Shown: piece by piece, positions 34,051-46,921 of the stretch
Numbering within the stretch: position 1 is the first letter of the stretch
Layout: each line of letters starts with the position of its first letter
Source of the DNA: Actinostola sp. cb2023
Taxonomy: Eukaryota > Cnidaria > Anthozoa > Actiniaria > Actinostolidae
Length of the DNA: 64,000 nt
Direction of reading: 5' to 3'
Assembly (NCBI GenBank): GCA_033675265.1
Contig: JAUJYZ010001512.1
Location: 686,550 to 750,549, forward strand
Made by a program: the position numbers and the translations under genes
The notes under the pieces: generated by a model
Told to the model about the DNA's origin: nothing
What the model saw: only the letters and a program-made list of their open reading frames with translations
Database searches by the model: none

Positions 34051-36237
34051 ACGCACCGCGGTCTCTCCCATAGTCACACATGCGGAGGGAAGTGGGAGGG
34101 GGAAACATGAAGAAGGCTAGTCTGGCTAGCCGAAATATAGTCATCCAAAAAATATGCGTTGTATTGGTCTTTGCTGAGTCCTTGGACTACTTGCTTCCTT
34201 TATTTATATTATTATCTTCACCAACAATAAGCATTGCTTATTTAATTTAGACCACTGGTCTGTAAGGGGTATATAATGTGCCCCTACTTCCCGGGACTAT
34301 CCTCGAAAAATCTAGCAATTCACCGAAAACAGCCACTTTCGCAAACTCTGATAAGCTGATTAGCTCTATATAGTACTGTCATCAGTCAGTGGTGCAGACG
34401 CCACACTGACGAGCATTGAACATGTTGAAAGTCTACGGCAGTCCATTTTGGACGATGACTTATCGACATTGTTTGATAACTGCATCCAAGAGACCATAAT
34501 AGTCTAATATATCATATTCTCTTGCTGCATCATATTCCAGAATCATCCTACGAATTTGCCTAAAAGCGACCGTGTTTATTTTTCTTTTCTTTTTTGAAAT
34601 GTTTCTTTCTGTTAAATATGAAATGAAACCACAACCACACAGCGTTTAGTTTCGTTGGTGATTGATTTGTTGTATTTTTATATTTATGTTTAAATTAATT
34701 GTTGATATTGACATACTTCACTTCAGTATAACTTTATTATCTGTATCGAACTGTTGATCTCAGGCTATCAAATATTATCTTTGTTTTTTTCCCCCAAGAA
34801 TCTTCAGTCCCCACCCATGCAACACCTTATCTCATCATGTCAACGCTGTGTTCCGACTACAGCTCTTAACACCGACCTCTGGGTTTCCTAGCTACTTTGG
34901 TGTTACAACCCGGATCAACTCTCTCGAGCAAGGATGTTGTTGTGGACTGAGTAATCGTACGTCTTCCTTACCATGTGATCACACAAACCAACACTTACTT
35001 TAATAGTGGATTTACAAGTGCGGAATAAGGTAAGTCCTTCTTCAGTTAGCAATTCTTGTTTTTAAACTATGATAATACATATAATTTGATGAATCTCTAG
35101 ATTTACTGGAATTAGGATGCAAATAAAATCCGTGCACCAGAAATAGTCGTATTTAGTGATTTTTCTGTTGTTTCGTTAGTATTGTTTAGTACTTATTAGT
35201 GCATGATTTGCACTCTAAACGAACAAATTGTATTTAATTCGGCCCGGATGGTCCTGGTGGTTGTGATGATCAGTTCAATACAGTTCGGTTACCAATTACC
35301 CTGGTTCCAGAGGCTACTATTGGGGGGCGAGCGAAGAGAGGGGGCCGTTACCAATACGATTACTAACTAAAGTCTTACTAGAATATTGTCAATGTTGTTA
35401 CACGAGTAAATAACGTATGATAACTATTACTTTCACATTAACTACGTCTTCATTTATTTGCGAGAATTTACCGCCATGGAATTTATCCCCAGCTTGCTTT
35501 GCGATACACCGGTAATACCAATTATATTTATCATAATATTTTCTCACCGCTGCCCAAAACCGGAGACAAAACAGCGAATTACGCCTTCGCAATCTCGCAC
35601 GCCAACACACTGCACGCCACTGATATGACCAAATCGTCAGATTTACATTGGTTACCTAGACGCACTCTGATTGGCTTAGAGCTGGAGCGGTATGTGATTG
35701 CTTATTGTCTGGCAGTTTCTGGCTATTTTTTAAGAGGATTTGAACCTTTCTAGAATATGTCTGTTTTTCTACTAAGCGAAAGGTCAAACCAACCCGACCC
35801 CCCCTCCCACTACTTGCCTTGATTGGAAAACATGGCCGATGCTCTATTCTGATATTCAGGAAATCCACTCCTGACGACACTTTACATATCTTTGATTTTC
35901 ACATTGACAGTCATTCTCTCAGTATCGATCTCTATTCACTGCGTTTTTTAGAAATTCCAATCGATCTATTGTTGCTTGGTGGGTACTGGTGTAGATAAAC
36001 TGAAGGCTTGGCTTCCGGCTCTTGTCATGTGTTTTCCACATCGTTATCAAACATGCCGGAAGAAACAAACGGTACCTAAACACATGACAAAATTCCGAAG
36101 AGATGGGATGTCAGAACTATTCTGCGATAAAGACAAATTTAGTGGGGGGACCCAGTGCGGTCGAGGGGAGGGGGGTGGGTGGAGAAAATAGCCCCTAGAG
36201 GATGACTGTTTTATTTGATATCCAAACTCAAGACATA
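34051..36237. other. Spacer, no supported gene
   Basis: No recognisable exon. The short frames at 35.5-35.9 kb on both strands overlap each other and show no motif. A segment at 33770-33815 just upstream, between CTCTTCTAG and AAGGTAAAA, looks like a possible small exon but I cannot place it. Confidence 0.4.
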
Positions 36238-36661
36238 ATAGTGGATTTGCACTAAGAGGTCACGTGACCCCAACCCCCTTAATTCGAACGGCAGTGTCAA
36301 GATAAAATCCAGAAATAAAAAGAGCAGCTCGAAATTAATTAAAGGGCGAAGTTTCAGCTCATAATGTCTGACACAGGAGAAATGACATTAACAATATAAT
36401 CGAACGTTTTCTAATTAAAGATTTTGTTTGGAAAATGCATTGGATGACAAGAGCTTTCAATCCAGCACATTTTCCTATACGAATATTAATAAATTTTGCG
36501 ATTTTATTTTTAATATCATTTCTCCTGTGTCAGACATCATGAGCTGAAACTTCGCCCTTTTACTAATTTCGAGCTGTTCTTTTCATTTCTGGAGTTCATT
36601 TTGACACTGCTGTTCGATTTAAGGGAGGTAGGGTCACGTGATCTCTTAGTGCAAGTCCCTT
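36238..36661. mobile_element. Long palindromic MITE
   Basis: The left arm GGATTTGCACTAAGAGGTCA and the right arm TGATCTCTTAGTGCAAGTCC are complements. Pairing goes on through GTCACGTGACC, GACACTG, and CGAAGTTTCAGCTCAT...GTCTGACACAGGAG against CTCCTGTGTCAGACATCATGA. It is about 424 bp with a unique AT-rich core and no coding capacity. Confidence 0.85.
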
Positions 36662-37498
36662 ATTCAGAGTAATCCTCGCGGATTTGAAAAACGTAATATT
36701 ACAGTGATATTATAGATATAAAAATATAAAAACTATAATATCGGGCTATATTTTCTCCCGGTTTGTACCATAGTTTCAAGCTAATTTTAAACGATGTACG
36801 ACTGAAAACGTTGGGTGTGGTCAATACAGTTATCCGAATTATGTAGAGTCATCACTAAAAAAAATCCGTCCTAAAGCTTTGGTGAGTGAGGGGGATAGAA
36901 ATGTAATTATGATCATTTATTCAAGACTTACACGACACCCGCTGGCCGCAACGACATTCATATAATGTCATACTAATTCCTCACGGGAAATAAGGCTTAG
37001 CTGTTGGAGTGTGTCTGTGAAAAGATGCATGGAATCTCTTTCCGGGAATTAGTGGTTGTACAGTAGCTGATAAAACTAAGCAGCAATTGATTGATAAAAA
37101 TATTGTGCGTGTTTTATCACCTCGTCAGTATAAATAATCTGTCTATAGTATTGGTATAATAGCATTAAATATATAGTTTGTCTGAGAGACAACGCGCGAG
37201 ACTTCCATTTACTACAGTAGAGAGAAATGATTACTTGTGTTAGTCTATCATGTCGGTATCATTATTTTACCTCATCGTATGTGTATATAATGGCTGTGTT
37301 AGAGACATATAGCCCGCGCGACTAGTCAGTATAGTAGGACACAACACCTGCACTCTTTATGAGGTCATTGATTACAATCTTCAAAAGCCACATATTTCAA
37401 GTCTATGTAGATATTATCTGAGTCAAAGTAGATTATATACTATGCATGGGACTATGAGATGGTCTATATCACAGCGCGCATCTTAATACTACAATGTA
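36662..37498. other. Spacer, no gene
   Basis: AT-rich, stop-dense and without visible repeats. Confidence 0.4.
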
Positions 37499-37717
37499 AT
37501 GGTTTCTAATAATAGCGCGATAATGTCCTACCCAGACGTGTTCGCACAACTATATGCCAATGATGATGCAATACATTTTATGCCCATGTTTTATCAATTA
37601 CGTGAAGTCGTTGGGAAACTCTCGAACGCGACAGCTGTTTCCCGCCCTTTTCTTACAGTTAGATCGAGTAGTTATGTACTGATGATAGATGGAAATGAAC
37701 AGCTGGTCGTACGATAA
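37499..37717 (+). CDS. Small unrecognised ORF (72 aa)
   Basis: ATG to TAA, with ordinary amino-acid composition and no low complexity (YPDVFAQLYANDDAIHF, VGKLSNATAVSRPF). It lacks a signal peptide, membrane helix or recognisable domain. It lies in otherwise non-repetitive DNA, which is the only reason to list it; a chance frame is quite possible. Confidence 0.2.
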   Translation: MVSNNSAIMSYPDVFAQLYANDDAIHFMPMFYQLREVVGKLSNATAVSRPFLTVRSSSYVLMIDGNEQLVVR

Positions 37718-37910
37718 TTAATAGATGAGCCCCTTTGGGACTTTTCTTTAGCACAAGACACAGCCGTATTTTTTCGGTGTCTTGGCGGTGAAGTTATTTG
37801 GTGCGGCATTGCTTGTATCAAACACCTGTTAAGTCCTTGGTTGTTTCATTATTTACTTTGAGTAAGGGGCACAGACACTCCCCTCGTGTGCTATTCTATT
37901 CACAAAGGTA

Positions 37911-37966
37911 CTGAATTCAGCTGATGAAAATTCTTCACGAGACTGGAAATGATACGTTCTATTGAT
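37911..37966 (-). repeat. Short fragment of the first transposon's family
   Basis: ATTCAGCTGATGAAAATTCT followed by TCACGAGACTGGAAATGA matches, in reverse, positions about 300-345. It shows the uninterrupted site that carries a MITE at 32.45 kb. Confidence 0.6.
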
Positions 37967-38085
37967 ATCAATACCAGGATTGACGTATACAGACCGCTGC
38001 AAATCCTCAATTCAATGTGAAAAGCGCCCTTCTTTTTCGCAATATCATTGTACATGCCGACATGTCACCGATACAGCACGCTAAC

Positions 38086-38174
38086 CCTGGGCATGCTGGA
38101 GGGTCTAGGCCCGGGGGGGGGGGGGGGGGGGGGGGGGGGGAAGGGTACACCCTGGGCATGCTGGAGGGTCCAGG

Positions 38175-38213
<39 letters not shown>

Positions 38214-38216
38214 CTA
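38086..38216. repeat. Two-copy tandem repeat with long poly-G tracts
   Basis: The phrase CCCTGGGCATGCTGGAGGGTC is present twice (about 38087 and 38150), each followed by AGGC and a G run (about 38112-38140 and 38177-38212). The long G runs are probable replication-slippage and G-quadruplex sites, and their assembled length is unreliable. Confidence 0.85.
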
Positions 38217-38892
38217 GGAGCGTTGACATGCTTGCACCAATGCATATGCATAGTTCCAATTCTCATGAATTTGTTATCTGTTCACTAGCTGTAAAGGTGC
38301 TGAGAAACTGAACGGGTGAATTGACATGTGAATATCGTTGTTAATAACTAGCCATGGAACAGGCATGCGTCGATCTGTGTTTAGGGTGCGTGCCTGGGGG
38401 CGGATAACTGTAAATCGTGCAGCCTTCAGAGTTCAGTATCGCTCATTTTGTTCGTACTCTGTCCTACTGCGTGTCCTACTGACCTTCCAGAACCGACATG
38501 AAACAACCGCGTTTCACATTTATACTGATGCAGGCATGTATTCTACCATATGTACGGTAAGCTACCAAACCAATGAATGATTTAAAAGTACAATTTTGAA
38601 TTTAAATTGTTATCTGACCAAACAGTTGTTTTAATAGTTTGTCAAGATTTGTGAGAGTTTTTGGAATATTAAACTTGGTGAGAATTGCGCGTAACTACTG
38701 GTGCAGACTACTTGACCTATGGATTTTCATAACGACCTCGTAAAACCGACAGAATCAGGAAAATTATTATAAATATATATATATTACGAAAGCTTTCAGC
38801 CATTTTCAGCTTAGTAAGTCGAGAGTAGTAAAGATAGTCAGTACAGTTTACTTCGTTCGTGGGTGGATCCAGTTTCACTATTACACCACCAC

Positions 38893-39059
38893 CAGGGCCG
38901 TACACAGCACAGGGGGGGGGGGGGGGGGGGGCAGTTGCCCCCCTAGCAAGGCGAAAAAGATACCAAAGTACTGACAACTGCCACTGTTTTTATTAACTTT
39001 TTACTGTTAAATATGAACTATCCCCTCCCCCCTTGAATTTTGGGTTATGTACGGCCCTG
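38893..39059. mobile_element. Complete CAGGGCCGTACA-ended MITE with G-run
   Basis: CAGGGCCGTACACAGCACAG at the left and TTATGTACGGCCCTG at the right are inverted ends of a 167-bp unit. Inside, a G run (38912-38931), then CAGTTGCCCCCC, TAGCAAGGCGAAAAAGATACC and CCTTGAATTTTGGG are shared with the 20.6-21.2 kb and 63.8 kb copies. It abuts the 3' side of the minus-strand coding-like region at 39.07-39.48 kb. Confidence 0.85.
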
Positions 39060-39073
39060 ACCGCAGACTATAC

Positions 39074-39475
39074 AACACTCTTCCCACAAACTCTGCAGCC
39101 TCTTTATAAAGTCCTTCAACAAAAACCGCATCCTTAGCAATCTCACTGACCAAAGAACCTTTCTTTTTTATTACTGTCAGTTACTGATTCTGTTCTCTGT
39201 TTACTGGCAACTATAAGGTTTCGCTCCTTCTCAGTACACTCGTCGCTTTGTTTAGGGTCAGAGCTGAACAAGTGTACAGCGATAACCTTTGTCTGTTGTG
39301 ATGTCTCGCTGGCAAGCGTGTGTGGTCTCGATGCCGCGGTGCGCCGGCTGGCTCGTGATTTTGATCGCAGTTGTAAAGCAAATGCTTCTGTGGGAAAAAC
39401 TTTCAAAGTATTTGGTGGTGGACGCGCGACCCTGTCAATCGGTGTGAAATAACGCGCGTTAGAAACGTACACCAT
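39074..39475 (-). pseudogene. Unrecognised coding region with one frame break, cut by a MITE
   Basis: ATG at 39475 has a good context (A at -3, G at +4) and opens an about 110-residue frame rich in basic and Ser/Thr residues (RVARPPPNTLKVFPTEAF, RSKSRASRRTAASRP). The frame ends at a TGA at 39143-39145. In another frame the sequence continues as LVSEIAKDAVFVEGLYKEAA and EFVGRVLYS, which looks like real protein. A one-base change in the A-rich tract near 39160 would join them. Right after this, the 38.89 kb MITE interrupts the sequence. I do not recognise the protein. The CpG-rich 5' half suggests a promoter-proximal exon. Confidence 0.4.
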
Positions 39476-39787
39476 ACTTGCTTGTGGAAAGAATCGTGGA
39501 ACCAATCAGATCGATTGAACATTCCATATTTCTCAGCATGTTTTGTCGGTACATGAACAATCAATGCACCGAGAGATAAAAACTCGGGGGAAATTGATCA
39601 GTGGAGTAGCCGCGAGGAAGGAATAAGGAACTGAGTGGAAACAAAAGAAGGAACAAAAATAAAATATGCGAAAGGAAGGAAGAGAGTAAGAGAACGGCTT
39701 GGCTAGGAAAAGACAAAGGAAGAAGGAATTAAGGAAGAATGTCATGCAGGCACAAGCAAAATGTTTCAGTCATACCTGCCAGTATAA

Positions 39788-40035
39788 ATCCCCGGGGGCA
39801 CTCCCATAGTGATGGGGATGGTCGTCGAAAATCGGCTTGAAAATAACCACATAAACGAATCTCCCTCTACTCGACCTTGTAGCCACAACAAATAATTTTT
39901 ACCCCTAAAAGGTACCAATTTGAATTGAAAATGAGTTTATTACAAGAAGGTCTTAAGTTTGTTTACGCGCAATTACCATGCAAACCCGAAAAGGTACGAC
40001 GAGCATCCCATAAGGGAGTTCCCTCCCCCACTCGG
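39788..40035. mobile_element. CCCCGGGGG-ended MITE
   Basis: ATCCCCGGGGGCACTCCCATA opens the unit and CATAAGGGAGTTCCCTCCC closes it. GATGGTCGTCG near the left is mirrored by CGACGAGCATCC near the right. It is related to the unit at 18.44 kb. Confidence 0.6.
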
Positions 40036-43000
40036 TCTTTCATGGTCAGGTAAAGATTGATATGCAAGGAAATGAACTGTAATGGTGCCGGCATTAACAG
40101 ACAGCTCGGGAACTGTTGAAGTAATAAGTCTCTTCTTCTTATTCTATGTAGGGGTGAATTCCTCCTTGAACTTTAGTAAATCAGCTACACTAATGTAATC
40201 CTGGTCATATGGCGAGCTGGGAGACATGGAGTAAATTGGTTTAAAGTTTGATTCAAAGAAACAGGTTGATCAATCTTCTTCTTGTTTCCGACAATGAATT
40301 TTAGTTGAACGTTAAAGGCGTGGCTTAGTTAGTTATATAAAATACTTAACGTGAAATAATTCATTCAAAATGGAAATATTTTGTAAAAAAGTTCACGAAG
40401 AAATTATTTCGTCTTTCAAAAACACTGTCGTTGTATCGTAGGGTACATCGCGCGTGCCATTTTCTCTAGCGCACTATAGAGCTTACCCTTGGATTCCTGA
40501 ACTAAATCTAAGCCTAGTGCAACGATCGACGGGCAAGGGCAAATTTGTCTCTAACAGGGTAACGAGGACAGCTAAGGGTACATCTAACGTACCGTCGAAC
40601 TATACCGTGACTTTCTCAAAGTTTATTTTGTAAATCTCTGGGCATTTTCAGTATCTGATGTAGCGATTCTCTCTCTTCTGAGTCTGTTTAGACGGATCCG
40701 TCGAGTGGCGCTCGCAATTGATAGATCTGATAGATAGATAGATAGACACCTTTATTTAAAATCAAATAAAACAGCAGGGTAGTCCAGTCAGTGGCTAGTA
40801 GCCTCTGATATCAAAAGGAGCCCTGCGACACATATACAATATACAATAAATAGATCGAAAAAATAACATGCAATTTTTGGTGCAATTTTGTTTCTCCATC
40901 CCAAAACCAATGCAACTTTGGTCATAATTTCAATGCAAAGAATGTTAAAGATTTTGTACAAAATGACATGTTATTAGCAGAATATTAATGTTTCTGTCAA
41001 AAAAGATCTAAAAAGTTAAAATGTGTAGTAATTGGTGGAAGAAGCACACTTACATCCAGCCTCGACCGGAAATCGGATCGTCCATGTGACACGGATGCCG
41101 GAAACCGTCTCCACATTCCGCGGTACTACTGTACTCTGTATATTGTATTATAAGGAGATTGCGTGGGAGAGAAGATTATACGACCACAATAGTTGGCACT
41201 TTGTCCTTTTACCTGGAGTTGGACCAGCAGATTAAGAATTATTTACGGACAAACTAGACTGCTAACTCGTACAATAAGGACACGAGATACTCGATATTTG
41301 TACTCTGTCTGAGGGAACTTCCTGGCGAGTAGTTTTGCAAGTTTTGGCGCGCGTACGGTTGGAGGTACAGCCATAACAATCAAATATGTGAGTCCGACAT
41401 GTGTTTCAAGACAAGACATGATTTCATCCAAGTTTACTAAGGACTAGAATACAAAGGAATGCCATCAAACTCTATTGTGATTGAATTATACAGAAAGTGC
41501 TGAGCAAGCTAGTTTGATTGTGTGAAAGAAAAGAGGTTAATTTGGTTGGGTTCGTGTTGCTATCGAGCGAGACGTCGGGTAACGATATCTAGGTAAGTGT
41601 ATATAGTCTAATTGGGTCATCAAATTAAGGGGCTGCTAGTCATATAGCTCTGTTGGACGCTTTGGAAACTAGTCAAACGACTCTTAACTCCGTCTGAGTT
41701 TCGGTGACTCAATCTGCATTTGAATCATTTCCGAAATAAAGAGTACCTTCGGTTGCAGAGGAACTTATGCGCGAACGAGTTGCTAAAAATCCGCTCAGAC
41801 TTCGACGGTCGATTCTAAGTAGAAATCTCATCAGAGCCTTTGCCTAAAGCTTTCCTTTATATAAGTATATAATTATAGGAATTGACCATGTCAATGGGTC
41901 ATGTACGGCCGATCACAGTGTATCACATCGCCTTATTAGCAATCCATCAGTCGTCCATCTAAAGGTGCATCTAAAGCCTCAATCTAGTGAGTGTTCTTAC
42001 AAGCAATTACTAACTCATTCTCTCTGTGCATAACATGCTAAGTAAAATCAGAGTCGCTCTAAAGTATTCAAAGTGCGATAAACAAAACAATCTGGGTAAA
42101 AGTTATTAACACACTGCAAATCGAATTAACGTTAATTGGTTGGACGCTAAAAGAAGCTAAACTAAATCAGTTTGTATACGTTGGATGTTATTGAACAAGC
42201 TTTAATAGCTCTTGGATTGAAAAAAAAGCAAACCTTGATTGAAGCATACAAAAAAAGTGCTGTAGAACAGTGAACGAGTACTTTCCGTTTTACCCGGAAA
42301 GCTTTGTTATACAAAACCCTGCGATAAATTCAATTAGTTTATCACTTATTAGGAGACCTCTTTCGCAAGTTCAGTAATTGATTGATTGAGTTTCATCGTT
42401 TTTGTTTACATACTGTCTAACGAAATGCGAGGGAAATATCCGGTGAAAGGAGACAGATGGATTGCAAATGTACAAATATTCTACAAACTAAACTATCAGT
42501 TCACTATTTAACTGTTAAGCCGTTTATTCATTTTCGCACTCTTGAACTATCGTCAGATTAAAGTTTGTTTTATCAGCTTTATATTGAGCCTTGTGCCTTG
42601 CCCTGAATATTTCACAAGACTAGGGCATGTAGGGGTTCATATTATCTGGTGCAAACCAGACCATGATTTCATCAGAGACCAAATCATAGTTCCAACTTGT
42701 ATTCAAATCCCACTACTAATTCAAGAGGACTGTTCAACTACGATTTTTTTTTAAATTGTCGGTCAATTAGGAGTTCTGGAATATCACTGCTCGAGATTTC
42801 CTGGGAATGTTACATTAACTGGAAATGGTGCCTGGTACCGTACCGTCTGGTCGTCATTGTAGATTACTTGTAAGTGAATACACATTCCCCTTGAATTCCT
42901 GGAATTCTTTCTAGTTATCGCTTCCTTTGGCATCATCGACTAACTGCTGAGCCTGTCACCCATAAAAGGACTTGTAAACAACAGCGGTGCTGTGATGAAT

Positions 43001-43335
43001 ATGATGGCATATTTCAACGAGATGTACCGATGCATACCTCCCGGCCTAACTGCTTTCAGTTGGCGCATGTGGAGTGTTTATAGTCTGCCGGCCTCTAAAT
43101 AATCCATAGTATTTGACTCTGGGGTTAATGAATATGGAAATACCTTGAATTTATGACTCAAAAATTCGGTCAAATTGCATAGCTAGACTCCCCTGGCTAT
43201 ATTTGTCCCAGACACGGAACTATATATAGAACTCAAAATTTTTTTTTTTTATCGAAAAGATCCCGTAGGGCAGTGGAAAACTTACGGGACGGACTTGACG
43301 TGTCCCGGCGTGGCGTTCCCGTTCCCGTGCCGTGT
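40036..43335. other. Long spacer without a supported gene
   Basis: A GATA run followed by CCTTTATTTAAAATC and a CCTGCGAC-type patch (40725-40850) is probably the 3' end of a retroposon in reverse. Elsewhere I see only short open frames and no convincing exon. Confidence 0.4.
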
Positions 43336-43520
43336 CTGCCTCGAACCCAGTTGCTTCTTCGGAGGGGGGAGGGGGCCAACGGAAGGGGAGGGGCCGACGG
43401 AAGGGGAGGGGGGACGAGAAAGCGAAAAGAACTGAGGAGCAAAGCACCCTCCCAAGAAGCGCTTTTCGCTTTTTTCTCGTCCCCCCTCCTCCTCCGAAGA
43501 AGCGACTGGGTTCGAGGTAG
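43336..43520. mobile_element. Nested palindrome (foldback) with purine tract
   Basis: Outer arms CTCGAACCCAGTTGCTTCTTC and GAAGAAGCGACTGGGTTCGAG pair, and inner arms GGACGAGAAAGCGAAAAG and CTTTTCGCTTTTTTCTCGTCC pair. Between them a GGAGGGG/CCGACGGAAGGGG repeat leaves frames open on both strands. Those frames are by-products of the repeat. Confidence 0.8.
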
Positions 43521-46490
43521 TAAAATTACGTAAAATTGAGTCCGTTGGATTGTCGTTATAAGCCTTTCCGTCTCTCCGTGTTGTTCATTTGCTTCTTAAA
43601 ATTAAGTGAATTCCTTGTTAAATTCTTTTTTTTTAATACAGTCAAACGTCTTGCCGCATGTCCAGCCAGCGCCCTCTTTCTACTGTACAACCTTTCAGCC
43701 ATCTTTTCTATGATCGACGACGACACAGAGTGACAAACATATTATCCTTAGCGACTGTCAAAAATTATAAATAGAAATAATGTTTATAGATAGACGAGTT
43801 TTACTGGCAGTTCTCGCGACTTCTCTTTTAGTGTTGTATGATTAGTAACAAGATATACAGCGCGCAATTTATAGGGCAGTTCGATCCGCAAGACCTAAGT
43901 GGCGCGTGCACATTTCTATTTTTAACGAAAGTAAGCAAAAACATGTTTTTAGCTTCTTGATGTGTGTATGGTTGATGGTACAAGTTGTACATGACTGGTG
44001 TAATGGCTACTATATATTATAGATATTATTATTATGACTACATGTCTTGGTATCATATCCACTAGCGGTTAGCTCAGTACGTAGTAGAGACCGCGTCGCA
44101 TGTACTGCGGGACGCGCGGGATGCACACAGTGTCCCGGGGTCGGTGTATAACAATCAAACAAGTGTGTAGAATGAAACTTTTAAAAAATGCTTCCGAAAA
44201 GTCAGTAAATCTAGTGGTTGTTCATACGGTCTACACCTAGTGGTTGTTCACACGGTCTACACCTTGTAGTGTAGGCATGCAACAAATTGCCAAATGTCTC
44301 TCCTTTATGTGTCTATGATGTGTACATATGGTTGACAACTATTAGGTCTACAAAGCACCTTCGGTCTGTTAATCCCAAGCACAGAGAAGCCGACCAAGTT
44401 GTAAGCAAACAAGAATTTCAAAGGCTTTTTTTACATTCAGGAAATAAACCTTTTTACTGTCGGTGGCTTTGCCGCTCAGAACATTAGCAAATTTATAAAG
44501 TCGCATTAGCTAGTACAGTGATTAAGCAAAAAACAATTCAATTGAAGGAACGGAAACTAGAAGAGTTTAACAAAAATGTAATAAGTAAGGGATTTAGAGG
44601 GCTTTTTTTGAGCCACAACGGCGAAGAAAATGTGAGGTAAAATTCATACCGAGTTGACGCGCTCGGGTCGTTAAAGACTTACGCTAAGTAATTTATATCC
44701 TTTTGTTCCAATAGAAAAAAAAATGTTTTTTCAACTAAGTACATGTAAAAGTTCTAATAACCAACTAAATTAGCAGGTTTATTTGAAACGTGATCACACA
44801 AAGTCCTCTGTATGAAGTAACATCCGACTTCCGTTTGGATGTGGGTGAGTAGCGCAGAAGAATAGAAATGACCTGCGTGTTTTGTGTGTGTGAGCTTTAA
44901 TTGTCGTTTCTAGTTTGGTTTATTGTTGAATACATAAAAACAATCTAGGCTATATACTTAGTTGTTGTTCAGTCCCGTTGACCTATCGTATGTTGAGCTT
45001 AACTAAACATGAGAATCTTTACCTTGCTTCATGGGATGATTGATAGACGGTCACAAAAGACTGCCTGCTTACACCCTTAGGTGCTCATCTATATTCATGA
45101 GTTTTGATGACTTCAAACATGTGAAGCGAGACTCCACAGGATTGCTCTCTTTGATTCTATCGCCTTGCTAAACCAACTTATCAGATTGAGATCTTGATTC
45201 CCGCTTTATAGCAAGAAAACGCTCGTTCAATAACTCCTCGAATTGGGAAAAGTTTCGCAAAGATCCTTGAAACTTTCCTTGGCTACATTTGGTTCGTGAA
45301 GTGTGTTTGTCAAAGACTTAGTTAGACAACTATGAGTTGATGAACTAAGCAAGTCTGGTCGTCGATACTGCAACCTGTATTGGGATCACGTTTTCTCTAT
45401 ATGGATCGTCTTTCATAATAGTGACAGGTGAGCATCGATTTTCTTTCTTTACGTGTAGTATTCTTGTGAGTGATGCTAGTAGCATTGGTTGTTCTTTTGA
45501 ACGCATGAATTTAGTTGTCAATATTGCTTCATATTCCTTTCGTCAACGAGTCGTCGCAAAAACGGTGTTCCTTCTCGACACGTTTCTCCAGTTGTATGCA
45601 GCTTGTCGGGCGTTCTAGTTTTACAAGAGTTCGCGGAAAAGTTTTACAATGATGTAAAATACTTTAATTGAATCCATACACAATCGCTGTGTTGTCATTG
45701 ATGTTGTCTTAGCTAACACCTAAAAACTAAAGTTTCCATAAAAGTTAGACCAATTTGAAGTCTTTAGATTTGAACCAACGGATAGCCTATGATTCCTCGT
45801 TAATTGGAACTGACTACAGCAAAAACCAACCAACCTATTAACAACTTATTCATAACGTTGCTTGTCGTTTTAAATTTACTTCGATGAATTGAACAGTTCT
45901 TGACATGTTATATCGATATACGGTTTTGTGTATTTGACAGCAGGGTTTATGGGTAATTAAAACTACGAGTTAATCAATAACTCAACACTACAGCGAACTT
46001 TGCTATCATGGTTCTATTTGATATCAACCGTTATTAAAGCCAGTGAAACTATACCTCAACAAAGATAATAATATAAGATGTCTCAAGAAAAGAAAGAGTT
46101 AACCGAGTTCTTGCCCAGATTTGCTGTGTTTTTGTAACTTTAGATGTTATATAACAGTTTTGTTAGCTACAAACTTTAGAACTACTGTTAATGGCTTTGA
46201 GTTTTTTAATAACTTTGAGTAGTATTTGATGACGCAAATCCGCTACGCGCCCAGAATTAATTCAAAATCCAGGCATTTCTGACAAGACATATTCTAACGA
46301 TAAACTATTATTCCGACACAATCATAATCACAGCCTTAATAGGTTTTTATTAAAGATCTTTACTTAATTGTCATAAATGTACAAAGGTGACACAATGAAA
46401 ATGTAGATTGAAGAACAGTTCTTGTACAAATCAGAGTACAAGGATATCTACAAGGATATTTTCGCCGCTCGGCGTCGGATCGAGATTTAA
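43521..46490. other. Long spacer without a supported gene
   Basis: A tRNA-like head (GCGGTTAGCTCAGTACGTAG) at 44066 lacks a clear B box and may be an eroded SINE. A tandem CTAGTGGTTGTTCA-CACGGTCTACAC pair lies at 44211-44262. No exon is recognised. Confidence 0.4.
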
Positions 46491-46493
46491 GGC

Positions 46494-46730
46494 GAATCAG
46501 TCGTGCACATCGTTAACTCAGGTCACTCTAAGAGCCCTAGGATCATGTCGCTATTGCGCTACTTAACGCTAACTACAATGCAATCAAACTTCTTAGTTCG
46601 TTGCAAGCACATAAGCGGCAAATCTAACAGTATCGCTGACGCCATCTCTCGTTTTCAGGGCGACCGTTTCAGGCAATTGGCGCCAGAGGCAAGCAAAAAC
46701 CCCAGGATACATCTGTGTATCCACCACTAA
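46494..46730 (+). mobile_element. DIRS-type RNase H, C-terminal half
   Basis: A frame open from about 46494 reads VHIVNSGHSKSPRIMSLLRY, then VRCKHISGKSNSIADAISRF and FRQLAPEA, the typical end of the RNase H domain of DIRS-like tyrosine-recombinase retroelements. It ends at a TAA after HLCIHH. It lies upstream of, not downstream of, the matching N-terminal half at 46.92 kb, with only the 83-bp repeats in between. Tyrosine recombinase and gag-like parts are absent. Confidence 0.75.
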
Positions 46731-46921
46731 CAGATGTAGCTATCGTATAAACTAATGTACAATAAATATAGATTACTTACTATGCCAGGATACATCTGTG
46801 TATCCACCACTAACAGATATAGCTATCGTATAAACTAATGTACAATAAATAAAGATTACTTACAATGCAGGATACATCTGTGTATCCACCACTAACAGAT
46901 ATAGCTATCGTATAAACTAAT
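46702..46921 (+). repeat. 82-83-bp direct repeat, 2.7 copies
   Basis: Each unit runs CCAGGATACATCTGTGTATCC, then ACCACTAACAGAT and CGTATAAACTAATGTACAATAAATA. Copies start at 46702, 46785 and 46868; the last stops at 46921 exactly where the second retroelement half begins. Each full copy contains AATAAA. Confidence 0.9.

Noticed and set aside
38017..38311. Poly-Gly and poly-Pro frames
   Set aside because: They are translations of G homopolymer runs of uncertain length.
43220..43533. Proline/arginine-rich frames on both strands
   Set aside because: They arise from a GC- and purine-rich nested palindrome.
44066..44100. tRNA gene
   Set aside because: It has an A-box-like head only; no cloverleaf and no B box at proper distance.
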